Below are positions 7,482 to 14,339 of a stretch of 17,431 nt of DNA, piece by piece. How positions within the stretch are numbered: the stretch's first letter is position 1; every line of letters begins with the position of its first letter. The notes under the pieces were generated by a model. The model was not told where the DNA came from and did no database searches. It was given only the letters and a program-made list of their open reading frames with translations. The position numbers were made by a program, and so were the translations under genes. Origin of the DNA: Methanobacteriota archaeon (GTDB taxonomy: Archaea; Thermoplasmatota; Poseidoniia; Poseidoniales; Poseidoniaceae); assembly GCA_009936765.1 (NCBI GenBank), contig JAACDL010000219.1:1-17431 (forward strand). Direction: 5' to 3'.

Positions 7482-7998
7482 TCATTGTAGAAAGTGAAGC
7501 ATTTGACCAACCACGTAAGTTGGTTAACTCAAGTCCAGTCCATGGAGGAATTGCAACTTCTTGGTCTTCACTTTCTAGTTCGACTTCAGCAATTATTAAT
7601 CCCGCTAAACGTCCTTCGAATTCGTCTACTTCCCATAACAAACCATCCTCTCCTGGCCACAAGTAGCGGGTCTTGCTTACGCCTGGCAACCCATCGAGAG
7701 GCAATGAGTCGTACAAATCAACAGATAAGGGCCATTCATATTCACTCGCAGTTGCATTGGTTCGAAATCCTTTCGCAGTCAGCGTTACAGCACCATCATG
7801 AAGTCGAATTCTCCATGTGGAAATTCCAGTAATTTTTCTGCTATCGGTGGCCAATAAATTACCATTCCACATGATTTTGTCTTCTAAGTGAGATACCCCT
7901 GATAGGTAGCATTGCGAAATCGATATAGAATCACATTCACGCCAAGGCGTTAAGTCTCTACCGTCGACTAGAAACCGCCTTTCGATTTCAATCCCCAT
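7459..7998 (-). CDS. CYTH-domain (triphosphate tunnel metalloenzyme) protein
   Basis: CYTH proteins bind triphosphate compounds inside an eight-stranded beta tunnel and act as tripolyphosphatases, thiamine-triphosphatases or class IV adenylate cyclases. The 179 residues open with EIERRFLV (4-11), the ExExK signature with arginine in place of the last lysine. Tunnel residues follow in the expected order: WRIRL (62-66), LTAKG (73-77), EYEWP (86-90), KTRYLW (109-114), WEVDEFEG (122-129) and AEVELE (137-142). About 25 extra residues lie between YLSG and WRIRL compared with compact bacterial members. ATG 7998 shares its first base with the TGA stop of the upstream membrane-protein gene (TGATG), so translation is probably coupled; a TTG one codon earlier is also possible. 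The 3' end overlaps the aminotransferase gene. The substrate is undetermined; a simple tripolyphosphatase is the likeliest role. Confidence 0.85.
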   Translation of the reverse strand: MGIEIERRFLVDGRDLTPWRECDSISISQCYLSGVSHLEDKIMWNGNLLATDSRKITGISTWRIRLHDGAVTLTAKGFRTNATASEYEWPLSVDLYDSLPLDGLPGVSKTRYLWPGEDGLLWEVDEFEGRLAGLIIAEVELESEDQEVAIPPWTGLELTNLRGWSNASLSTMIKDSEQN

Positions 7999-8615
7999 CA
8001 ATTCTCATCCTCGATTTTCTGAGATCTTGCTTTTGACATGACCTCCTCATCTAGGAACCAGAATGTCGGTGTCTCTGAAAGGTGCTTATCCCAGTGCTGA
8101 ACAGTTCGGGCCCAAATTTCGGTATCAGCATTAGCCCGGCAGTATTTCAGAATCCAATCCATTTCTTCTTGTATTTTTGAATCATCAGGAGAGCTTCTCT
8201 TCAAACTCTCTGCAGTCATAGCCATATTCATCATAAACATTGGAGATAAAGAGTAAGTCCAGAAAGGGTTTCTCTCAAAGTCAACACTTCTCTGAGCTGT
8301 CCACAACGAAAACACTCTGTCGTATAGGTAACCAATACATAGAACGATTAGAACTAGAGAGGAGAAGATTCCAATCAATCCCAAATATGTAGCTGGGATG
8401 CCTAATACTGAGTTGTTGAAACAGAAGTCTGCATCACACGTTTTAGAGAACCTCCAATTGACATAAGGCCACATTGCCAGAGTTAGAGTAGAGCCTAGCA
8501 ATCCCATTGAAATAATCGATTGAGATTGCTGCATACGCCAGTATTGACGCATTACCCACTTTTTGACAGGGCTGATATCAGAACTCGTCATCAAAGGAGC
8601 CTCTACACTGCTCAT
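7998..8615 (-). CDS. Two-helix membrane protein of unknown function
   Basis: I do not recognise this 205-residue protein. Two hydrophobic helices are clear, at about 33-50 and 75-97, separated by a short loop containing CDADFC (Cys60 and Cys65) that could form a disulfide or bind a metal. A basic, aromatic N-terminal segment (VKKWVMRQYWRM, 17-28) precedes the first helix, suggesting a cytoplasmic N-terminus, an outward-facing cysteine loop, and a roughly 100-residue cytoplasmic C-terminal helical domain. The gene is joined to the CYTH gene by a TGATG overlap, so the two products are probably made together, and the CYTH protein may act at the membrane. ATG 8615 lies 73 bases from the divergent lipoprotein start. 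No Shine-Dalgarno site or strong TATA box is seen for it. Confidence 0.7.
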   Translation of the reverse strand: MSSVEAPLMTSSDISPVKKWVMRQYWRMQQSQSIISMGLLGSTLTLAMWPYVNWRFSKTCDADFCFNNSVLGIPATYLGLIGIFSSLVLIVLCIGYLYDRVFSLWTAQRSVDFERNPFWTYSLSPMFMMNMAMTAESLKRSSPDDSKIQEEMDWILKYCRANADTEIWARTVQHWDKHLSETPTFWFLDEEVMSKARSQKIEDEN

Positions 8616-8633
8616 TCATATTTTCATGGGTCT

Positions 8634-8645
8634 AATTGTCCAATT
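8634..8645. promoter_or_regulatory. Inverted repeat in a divergent intergenic region
   Basis: AATTG-TC-CAATT is a perfect dyad in the 73-base gap between the divergent membrane-protein and lipoprotein genes. Its central position would suit an operator acting on both promoters. It is short and AT-rich, so chance is possible. Confidence 0.25.
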
Positions 8646-8660
8646 GACATACCAATGTTA

Positions 8661-8675
8661 CATTATATGGCCATA
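8661..8675 (+). promoter_or_regulatory. TATA-like promoter element overlapping a palindrome, lipoprotein gene
   Basis: The stretch TTATAT (8663-8668) is centred about 24 bases before ATG 8689. That is where an archaeal TATA box would lie if transcription began at the start codon, giving a leaderless mRNA. It overlaps the perfect ten-base palindrome TATGGCCATA (8666-8675), which could be an operator. No Shine-Dalgarno site precedes the gene, in keeping with leaderless initiation. Confidence 0.4.
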
Positions 8676-8688
8676 CCCACCGCTGTCT

Positions 8689-10959
8689 ATGTCGCGAAGC
8701 ATAATCACATCGAAACCAATACTTGCGTTTTTCATGGTTTTACTAATGTCATTGTCCGGCTGCACCGGTGTTGTAGATAGTGACGAAGATACTGGCTACA
8801 CAATTGTCCCAGTCGATTTAGAAGACACTCCAGTTAGGTCTTCGGGGTCGCCAATGCTAACCTCATACCTAGATTGTGATGAATTAGAAGTTGAGTTGAA
8901 AAACAGTATTGAAGAAGAGACTCGTACTAATTTACTTCAAGCCGTAGAAGAAGTATACTATTGGGGCGGCATGTGGATTGAGGACGACATGGAGGTAGCC
9001 CAGTCAAGCGACGGGGCAACATCTTCGTCACCTCAGCCTAGGCAAAAAGGGGCCGACTTTTCAGGTACAAATAATCAAGAACAGGGTGTTGATGAAGCAG
9101 ATTTCGTCAAGACAGATGGTTATCACATCTACTTCGTTGACGATGGGCTATTACACATCATGGATGTTCCAGAGTTCGGAGAGATTGAACATGCATCTAC
9201 AACTGGAATCGAAGGAAACCCAGTTGCAATGATGCTTAATGAAAACTCATTGGTAGTAGTATCAACAGTATCTAGTTGGAACATAGATTCTGATGACAAA
9301 CTTGCAGAATCAATGGGGTGGGGTGGAGATTGGTATGGATGGAGAACAAGTATTTTGACAAAATTTACTGTATTTGACGTCTCTAATTCTACTGAACCAG
9401 AAATTGATAGGGAGTTATACATCGAAGGCAGCTACATTACTGCTCGCGAAGTATCCGGCTCCGTAAGAGCAGTAACTCACACATGGATGGATATTCCTGA
9501 CTTACAAACATGGATAAACTACCCAAAGGGGTATTGGGATTCTGATGTTACAGAGGAGGAGCGCTTGAACATGAGAGAAGTTGCGGCTCTAGATGCGATC
9601 GGCCACAATCTAGAGATTCTTGATGAAATAACATTAGAACAAATATTACCACAAGTCCACGAAAGAGTCGGAGATGACATAATTACTCATCATATGAGTG
9701 AGAATGATTGTTCAGATTTCACGGCACCCGAGGGCGCTTTAAACAGAGGATACACCAGTATATTCACAATCGATTTGACATCTGAGGATTTAGATTACGA
9801 AGCCGACCATATAGTAGGTAACTGGCCCTTAGTATATGCTTCAGAGGATAAGCTGATAATCACAGAAAGCGCTTGGGATTGGTGGTGGTTCTGGAATAAT
9901 GATGATTTTGACGAAGCCACAAATATCCACACATTCGATATTAGCGAGCCAGGGACAACAATTTATGCGGGCTCTGGAAGAGTCGAAGGAACAATTCAGA
10001 ACCAATTTTCAATTTCCGAGTATGAAGGGATTGTAAGAGTTGCAACAACTACTGGCCAGTGGGGAAGATGGTGGATGGAAAACCCGGAGCCAATGGAAAG
10101 CCACGTAATAAATCTAGTAAACATAGAAGACGAAGCATCTGGATTATTAGAGCTTAGAGAAATTGGAAGAGTTGACGGAATTGCATACAACGAGACAATC
10201 TGGTCTGCTAGGTTTGTAGAAGATAGAGCATACATCGTTACTTTCGAAAACATGGATCCACTCTGGACAATTGATCTTAGCAATCAAACCTCGCCGAGAA
10301 TAATGGGCGAATTGGAAGTGCCGGGGGTTTCCACCTACATTCATCCATTATCGGATGATGCCATTTTGACAATAGGGCTTGGTCCAGGCGATGAAGAAAC
10401 AGGCCTAGGACTTGATTGGGGGCACACTCGGCTATCTTTGTTCAATGTATCCAACTTTTCTGATCCACAACTGACCCAGGCACTATCTGTATCGCCAGTT
10501 TCAGATCCTAGTGATGGATGGTCGTGGGCTTGGTCTGAGGCTACGTGGGAGCACAAAGCCTTCCAATATTGGGAGCCAAAAGAAATGCTTGCAATTCCAA
10601 TGAACACATATCGCTATAATTACTATTATGACGATGCTGGATATTACCATTACAGTTACGACTGGGTTAGCAAATTAATGATTGTCAATGTGACTGAAAA
10701 CGGCCTTGAGATATATGGAGAAGTAGACCATTCCCAATTCTATGAATCAGACGAGAATCGCTGGTGGTCTTCTTACAATATTAGAAGGTCTATTTTCATG
10801 GGCGATTACATCTACGCCATTTCCCATGGTGGAATTACAGTTACTAGCCTGGATAACCTAGAAGAAACAGACTCACACCAGTTTGAAAACTTTGACGTTG
10901 ATAACGTAAATACTTCTTCAGAAGAAGAGGTAACTGAAGAGGACAAGAGTGAAGGCTGA
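8689..10959 (+). CDS. Secreted beta-propeller lipoprotein (PF09826-like)
   Basis: The frame stays open upstream to 8563, but ATG 8689 is chosen because it gives a textbook lipoprotein signal. A basic start is followed by a hydrophobic core and LSGC at residues 22-25, with Cys25 as the lipidated residue. An acidic, low-complexity spacer follows (to about 120). Then comes the FSGTNNQEQGVDEADFVKTDG stretch (about 124-144), the hallmark opening of the beta-propeller family PF09826 found in archaea and some bacteria. The rest, to residue 756, consists of repeated strand patterns with many Trp, Asp and Tyr residues (for example FTVFDVSNST, FTIDLTSEDL, HTFDISEPG, LSLFNVSNFS), consistent with propeller blades. 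The tail is very acidic. It is expected on the outer face of the cell membrane. No enzymatic motif is seen; ligand binding or surface interaction is an inference. Confidence 0.85.
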   Translation: MSRSIITSKPILAFFMVLLMSLSGCTGVVDSDEDTGYTIVPVDLEDTPVRSSGSPMLTSYLDCDELEVELKNSIEEETRTNLLQAVEEVYYWGGMWIEDDMEVAQSSDGATSSSPQPRQKGADFSGTNNQEQGVDEADFVKTDGYHIYFVDDGLLHIMDVPEFGEIEHASTTGIEGNPVAMMLNENSLVVVSTVSSWNIDSDDKLAESMGWGGDWYGWRTSILTKFTVFDVSNSTEPEIDRELYIEGSYITAREVSGSVRAVTHTWMDIPDLQTWINYPKGYWDSDVTEEERLNMREVAALDAIGHNLEILDEITLEQILPQVHERVGDDIITHHMSENDCSDFTAPEGALNRGYTSIFTIDLTSEDLDYEADHIVGNWPLVYASEDKLIITESAWDWWWFWNNDDFDEATNIHTFDISEPGTTIYAGSGRVEGTIQNQFSISEYEGIVRVATTTGQWGRWWMENPEPMESHVINLVNIEDEASGLLELREIGRVDGIAYNETIWSARFVEDRAYIVTFENMDPLWTIDLSNQTSPRIMGELEVPGVSTYIHPLSDDAILTIGLGPGDEETGLGLDWGHTRLSLFNVSNFSDPQLTQALSVSPVSDPSDGWSWAWSEATWEHKAFQYWEPKEMLAIPMNTYRYNYYYDDAGYYHYSYDWVSKLMIVNVTENGLEIYGEVDHSQFYESDENRWWSSYNIRRSIFMGDYIYAISHGGITVTSLDNLEETDSHQFENFDVDNVNTSSEEEVTEEDKSEG

Positions 10960-10976
10960 GATGCTGTGCGCAGACC

Positions 10977-11900
10977 GTGCTTAATGTTGCGATTTTGGGT
11001 TGTGGCGGATGGGGGCTTAACCATCTACGCACTTTAGCTAATCTTCGCGAAGAAGGATTAGTCAAATCTATTACAGTAATTGATACTTCAAAAGAAGCGA
11101 GGGATGCAGCAATCTTGGCAGATCATAAAACAAACTCCATCGAAGGAGTAAAGGCAGATTTAGTAATAATCGCAACCCCTTCTAATCTACATGCAATCCA
11201 AGCGCGTGAACTAATGTCAAACGGCTACCACGTATTGGTTGAGAAGCCATTAGGATGTTGTGAATCTGAAGCAGCCCAGGTTCTTGCAAGCGCCCATGAA
11301 AACGGGAGGGTAATGGGCGTAGGTCTATTGTTACGATTTCATCCAGCAGTCACTTTGGCGAAGAGAGTGTTGAGAAATGGCGAATTAGGCCGCCTAGAAT
11401 CGCTTAGATTTGTTAGAAGAACAACAAGAAAACCCCCGGTTGGCGGTAATGTGATTGAATCTCTAGGAGTCCACGCCATTGATTTGATGTGTCATATGCT
11501 GAGCGAATCAGACCCTAGTGCAGTAAACGTTGAAGGGGACTCCATCGAAGCCCGCATAGTCTTGGAATTCCCTCAGGGAATAGAGGCTTTAATCGATGTT
11601 GGATGGGGAACTAGTAGCGAGAAAAGAACCGTTACTCTTGTTGGCTCACAGGCAACATTCCGCTTCGACCTAGACGTTCATGAACGTGCTAAGATGACTG
11701 TTAATGGCGAGGAGCAGACCTTGTATTGTGATGTAAAACATTCACCATTAGAGGCCGAAATTAGACACATTCTGGCGGCCGTATCAGCCCATAAATCAGG
11801 AGATAGTTGGAAAGCAATTCCCGATTATGGAGCAGCTCTTCGCGGAGTTAGATGGACAGAAAGAGCGATACAAGCACTGCCGGTCTCAAGGCCACATTGA
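10977..11900 (+). CDS. Gfo/Idh/MocA-family NAD(P)-dependent oxidoreductase
   Basis: These enzymes oxidise or reduce sugars, sugar nucleotides or inositols with NAD(P). The 307-residue protein begins with a Rossmann nucleotide-binding loop (AILGCGGWG, 5-13). It continues with IIATPSNLHA (64-73), the family motif VEKPLG (88-93) with Lys90 as the expected catalytic lysine, and ESLGVHAIDL (161-170), whose His166 is the usual second active-site residue. The C-terminal alpha/beta domain is a little short compared with the usual 330-350 residues. The start is GTG 10977, since the Rossmann strand begins right after it; no Shine-Dalgarno site is seen. It follows the lipoprotein gene by 17 bases. Together with the aminotransferase at 6429 it could belong to nucleotide-sugar synthesis, although the two are on separate transcription units. 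The substrate is unknown. Confidence 0.9.
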   Translation: MLNVAILGCGGWGLNHLRTLANLREEGLVKSITVIDTSKEARDAAILADHKTNSIEGVKADLVIIATPSNLHAIQARELMSNGYHVLVEKPLGCCESEAAQVLASAHENGRVMGVGLLLRFHPAVTLAKRVLRNGELGRLESLRFVRRTTRKPPVGGNVIESLGVHAIDLMCHMLSESDPSAVNVEGDSIEARIVLEFPQGIEALIDVGWGTSSEKRTVTLVGSQATFRFDLDVHERAKMTVNGEEQTLYCDVKHSPLEAEIRHILAAVSAHKSGDSWKAIPDYGAALRGVRWTERAIQALPVSRPH

Positions 11901-11916
11901 AGAATCAAATCCTTCT

Positions 11917-11931
11917 GGCCACATCATGGCC
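11917..11931. promoter_or_regulatory. Inverted repeat overlapping the start codon of the membrane protein
   Basis: GGCCA-CATCA-TGGCC is a perfect five-base inverted repeat whose loop and right arm contain ATG 11926-11928. If it folds in the mRNA, the start codon would be partly paired. The octamer GGCCACAT also occurs as a direct repeat at 11890-11897. Chance is possible. Confidence 0.25.
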
Positions 11932-12417
11932 GGTGGCGCATCAACCGAAGAATCCGAACCCCTGTTCGTTCTAGAACCACTACCGGAACTCTCCGGAGTA
12001 ATCGACACAATAGCTTCCGCTAACCCGCTTTTGTTACTAGCTGGCGCAAGTGCGATCATCTACTTATTGAGCAAGGTCGAAGACCCTATGTTGAAACTGT
12101 CTTACACCTCACTACTGGCTCTAAGCCTGTCGTTTTATGTTACAGACTCACTGTTTTATTCGATGCTTTTCATCTCTGTTCACGTGATGGCGTTTTTCTT
12201 GGTTTGGTCTGCACTACGCTGGGACGATGTGAAGGCTGCTCTGGGTTTGGATAAAGCAAGAATTCTTTCGATAATTTCGTTTATAGTATCTACTTGGGTT
12301 CTTGTTGTACTTGGTACGGCAATTGGTATGCCTGCAGGACCCGGTGTAGTCATATGCGCTTCTGTAACAGCATACCTTTGGTGGACATACTACTCTCTGG
12401 AACCGACCATCGCTTAA
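11926..12417 (+). CDS. Small multi-pass membrane protein of unknown function
   Basis: The frame is open from 11827 inside the previous gene, but the first 33 codons there are hydrophilic and overlap the oxidoreductase, so ATG 11926 is preferred (163 residues). After an acidic N-terminus (to about 30), five hydrophobic helices are predicted at about 33-49, 57-75, 78-97, 112-131 and 138-156. They are joined by short loops, with a basic/acidic cytoplasmic-looking loop at 98-111 (RWDDVKAALGLDK). No transporter or enzyme motif is recognisable. The gene lies seven bases before the KH-ATPase gene, so it is very likely in the same operon and may be its membrane partner. No Shine-Dalgarno site is present; the ATG sits in an inverted repeat. 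Confidence 0.75.
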   Translation: MAGGASTEESEPLFVLEPLPELSGVIDTIASANPLLLLAGASAIIYLLSKVEDPMLKLSYTSLLALSLSFYVTDSLFYSMLFISVHVMAFFLVWSALRWDDVKAALGLDKARILSIISFIVSTWVLVVLGTAIGMPAGPGVVICASVTAYLWWTYYSLEPTIA

Positions 12418-12423
12418 TTGCGA
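12410..12423. promoter_or_regulatory. Short inverted repeat just before the KH-ATPase start
   Basis: TCGC-TTAATT-GCGA ends one base before GTG 12425, and its loop contains the TAA stop of the upstream gene. The stem is only four bases long, so it is weak on its own; it is listed because similar repeats precede neighbouring genes. Confidence 0.2.
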
Positions 12424-12424
12424 A

Positions 12425-13804
12425 GTGTCAAAGCCTATGCACACATGCCTACGCTTGATGGCAACATTCTCTAGTCACCCAGACCTACCGGAGATTCTTG
12501 AGAATCTTATCGAGGATGATGTTCATACATTATTTTTGAAAGCAGACTGTCCGCCTAGAACTAAAGCAGGAGGAATAGGCAATCTAAGGTTGGCAGATGT
12601 CGAAGGAGCCGATGACGGAGGTTGGGACACCTTGAGACTAGAATCCTTACAAGAAGAGATTCTATCAGCGATTGACGATAACAGAGATCGCTCTGACTGT
12701 TTCTTGGAGATAGACCGAAAGGGGTGCCAAGTTATCCAACTAGGAGACCTTCGAATATCTTGCGCATGGCCACCATTCGCAGACGCAAGGGAAATAACAA
12801 TTGTAAGGCCAGTTGCTAAATTATCCATTTCAGATTACGATATAGATCCAAAACTAATCGACAGGCTATCCGACCATCACCGAGGCATATTCATTTGTGG
12901 CCGCCCTGGGTCCGGTAAGACCACACTCGCACAAGCAGTTGCTGAGTATCTAGACGAAGACGTAGGAGCTATGGTCAAGACAATGGAAGCACCAAGAGAT
13001 TTACAATTAGCCAATCGTATTACTCAATACGCCCCACTTGAAGGGGATTTAGAAAAGACAGCCGAAATTATATTCCTAGTACGTCCAGATTTCGTAATCT
13101 TCGATGAAGTACGAAGGGCACGCGATTTCGAGATATTTGCCGACGTGCGATTGGCAGGAGTGGGATTACTAGGAGTAACTCACGCAAACTCGGCCCTAGA
13201 GGCGATTCAGAGATTGATAGGAAAGGTCGAATTAGGACTTGTAAGCCAAGTCCTTGACACCATTCTGCATGTAGAGGCGGGTAAAATACACCAAGTTCTA
13301 GAACTTAGAATGACAGTCAAACCACCAAGCGGTATGCAAGAGGAATTAGCAAGACCTGTAATCGAAGTTGTAGAGTTCCCTAGTGGAAAGATAACACATG
13401 AAATGTTCGCCTTCGGCTCGGAAATTGCGGTAGTCCCCGTAGACGGGGTCAGTTCTAGTAAAGGCGTATCTCCGATGGCCGCTCTAGCAAGAGATCAATT
13501 GGTTCACAAGATTCAACAATGGGTAGGAGTGCAATGCGGAGTCAAGATAACAGGTCAAAACTCAGCAGAAATTTATGCCCCTAAGGGAATGGTAGCCACC
13601 TTGATTGGTAAGGGCGGAGAGAATATCAGAGACCTTCAGGACGAACTAGGTGGAATGAGATTGTCCGTCTCGTCTTTCTCTGAAATGCCTGACGACGTAC
13701 AAGTGAAGAACGACGTGTACACTATCGAAGATAGATTTTCAGCGGATTCAAAACCCTGGAATAACAAAAAAGGCGGCCGCAAGAACAAAAGAAATCGTCG
13801 ATGA
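12425..13804 (+). CDS. PilT-like (secretion-type) ATPase with C-terminal KH domain, PIN domain absent
   Basis: The central ATPase carries Walker A GRPGSGKT (159-166), MVKTMEAPRDLQ (183-194), ITQYAPLEGDLEKTAE (199-214), Walker B FVIFDEVR (223-230), and DVRLAGVGLLGVTHANSALEAIQR (240-263). This is the signature of the euryarchaeal PIN/KH ATPase family related to PilT/VirB11. The KH domain near the C-terminus has the GxxG loop as LIGKGGENI (393-401), followed by a strongly basic tail (448-459) suited to RNA. Usual family members begin with a PIN nuclease domain. Here about 120 residues of a different, unrecognised sequence stand in its place, with no PIN-like Asp cluster at the start. The start is uncertain: GTG 12425, ATG 12437 or ATG 12458. 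It is tightly flanked by two membrane-protein genes. Expected role: RNA- or RNP-associated ATPase, function unproven. Confidence 0.88.
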   Translation: MSKPMHTCLRLMATFSSHPDLPEILENLIEDDVHTLFLKADCPPRTKAGGIGNLRLADVEGADDGGWDTLRLESLQEEILSAIDDNRDRSDCFLEIDRKGCQVIQLGDLRISCAWPPFADAREITIVRPVAKLSISDYDIDPKLIDRLSDHHRGIFICGRPGSGKTTLAQAVAEYLDEDVGAMVKTMEAPRDLQLANRITQYAPLEGDLEKTAEIIFLVRPDFVIFDEVRRARDFEIFADVRLAGVGLLGVTHANSALEAIQRLIGKVELGLVSQVLDTILHVEAGKIHQVLELRMTVKPPSGMQEELARPVIEVVEFPSGKITHEMFAFGSEIAVVPVDGVSSSKGVSPMAALARDQLVHKIQQWVGVQCGVKITGQNSAEIYAPKGMVATLIGKGGENIRDLQDELGGMRLSVSSFSEMPDDVQVKNDVYTIEDRFSADSKPWNNKKGGRKNKRNRR

Positions 13805-13852
13805 GCCTAGCCATCCAACACACTCATCAACCCCTGACTATACTGGTATCCC

Positions 13853-14299
13853 ATGGCCGCCCCACTTATGCTGACCATTGTGGCCAGCGCTTTGACGACG
13901 GTTACAGATTGGGCTGGCTGGCATTTTGTATGGCGTCATGAAAATACAACTGAAGAATCAGGCCCAAACAAACACAGTGCTACGAGTATATTTCTATCCT
14001 ATTACCTTCCATTCATGCCAGTTTTGGCAATCATTCTAGGGCCATTAAAAATGGATGTTTACAATAATGCCTTCGTCGAAGTATCAACAATAGTCTTGTT
14101 CGCCGTATTAGCAATTGTAACTGGCGGGGTTGCAGCCAGTGCATGGGCCTTCAAGAACAGAATAGAGGAACAAAAAGCATCTCCAAGTTTAATCGAGCCG
14201 GGAGATAACTTGCCCGAACATGCTCAGGAGCACTTGACGTGGACAACAGGAATGCTCGTCATTTGTTCGATATTTTGGTGGTATTTGCTCATCTTCTGA
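13853..14299 (+). CDS. Small multi-pass membrane protein of unknown function
   Basis: This 148-residue protein is unrecognised. It has a weakly hydrophobic N-terminal helix (3-18) followed by an aromatic stretch (DWAGWHFVWRH, 19-29). Three strong helices follow at about 45-63, 74-99 and 130-147, with a polar, acidic loop at 101-128. ATG 13853 is the only good start; an ATG at 13801 is in another frame. The gene lies 48 bases after the KH-ATPase gene and 40 bases before the thermosome gene on the same strand. Together with the membrane protein at 11926 it brackets the ATPase. A short dyad, ATAC-TG-GTAT (13840-13849), ends three bases before the start and no Shine-Dalgarno site is present. Function cannot be assigned. 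Confidence 0.72.
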   Translation: MAAPLMLTIVASALTTVTDWAGWHFVWRHENTTEESGPNKHSATSIFLSYYLPFMPVLAIILGPLKMDVYNNAFVEVSTIVLFAVLAIVTGGVAASAWAFKNRIEEQKASPSLIEPGDNLPEHAQEHLTWTTGMLVICSIFWWYLLIF

Positions 14300-14324
14300 A
14301 AAGATGGATTGATGAAGGCGCGAC

Positions 14325-14339
14325 TGTCCCCGTAGGACA
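14325..14339. promoter_or_regulatory. Inverted repeat directly abutting the thermosome start
   Basis: TGTCC-CCGTA-GGACA is a perfect five-base inverted repeat with a five-base loop that ends on the base before ATG 14340. The right arm includes AGGA, which might otherwise be read as a weak Shine-Dalgarno element but sits too close to the ATG. A start-site hairpin or a protein-binding site is possible. Confidence 0.3.

Noticed and set aside
8563..8688. Upstream extension of the beta-propeller lipoprotein frame
   Set aside because: It would overlap the divergent membrane-protein gene and bury the lipoprotein signal; the start at 8689 gives a clean signal peptide and lipobox.
11827..11925. Upstream extension of the five-helix membrane protein
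   Set aside because: It overlaps the oxidoreductase gene by more than 70 bases, is hydrophilic, and has no start signal.
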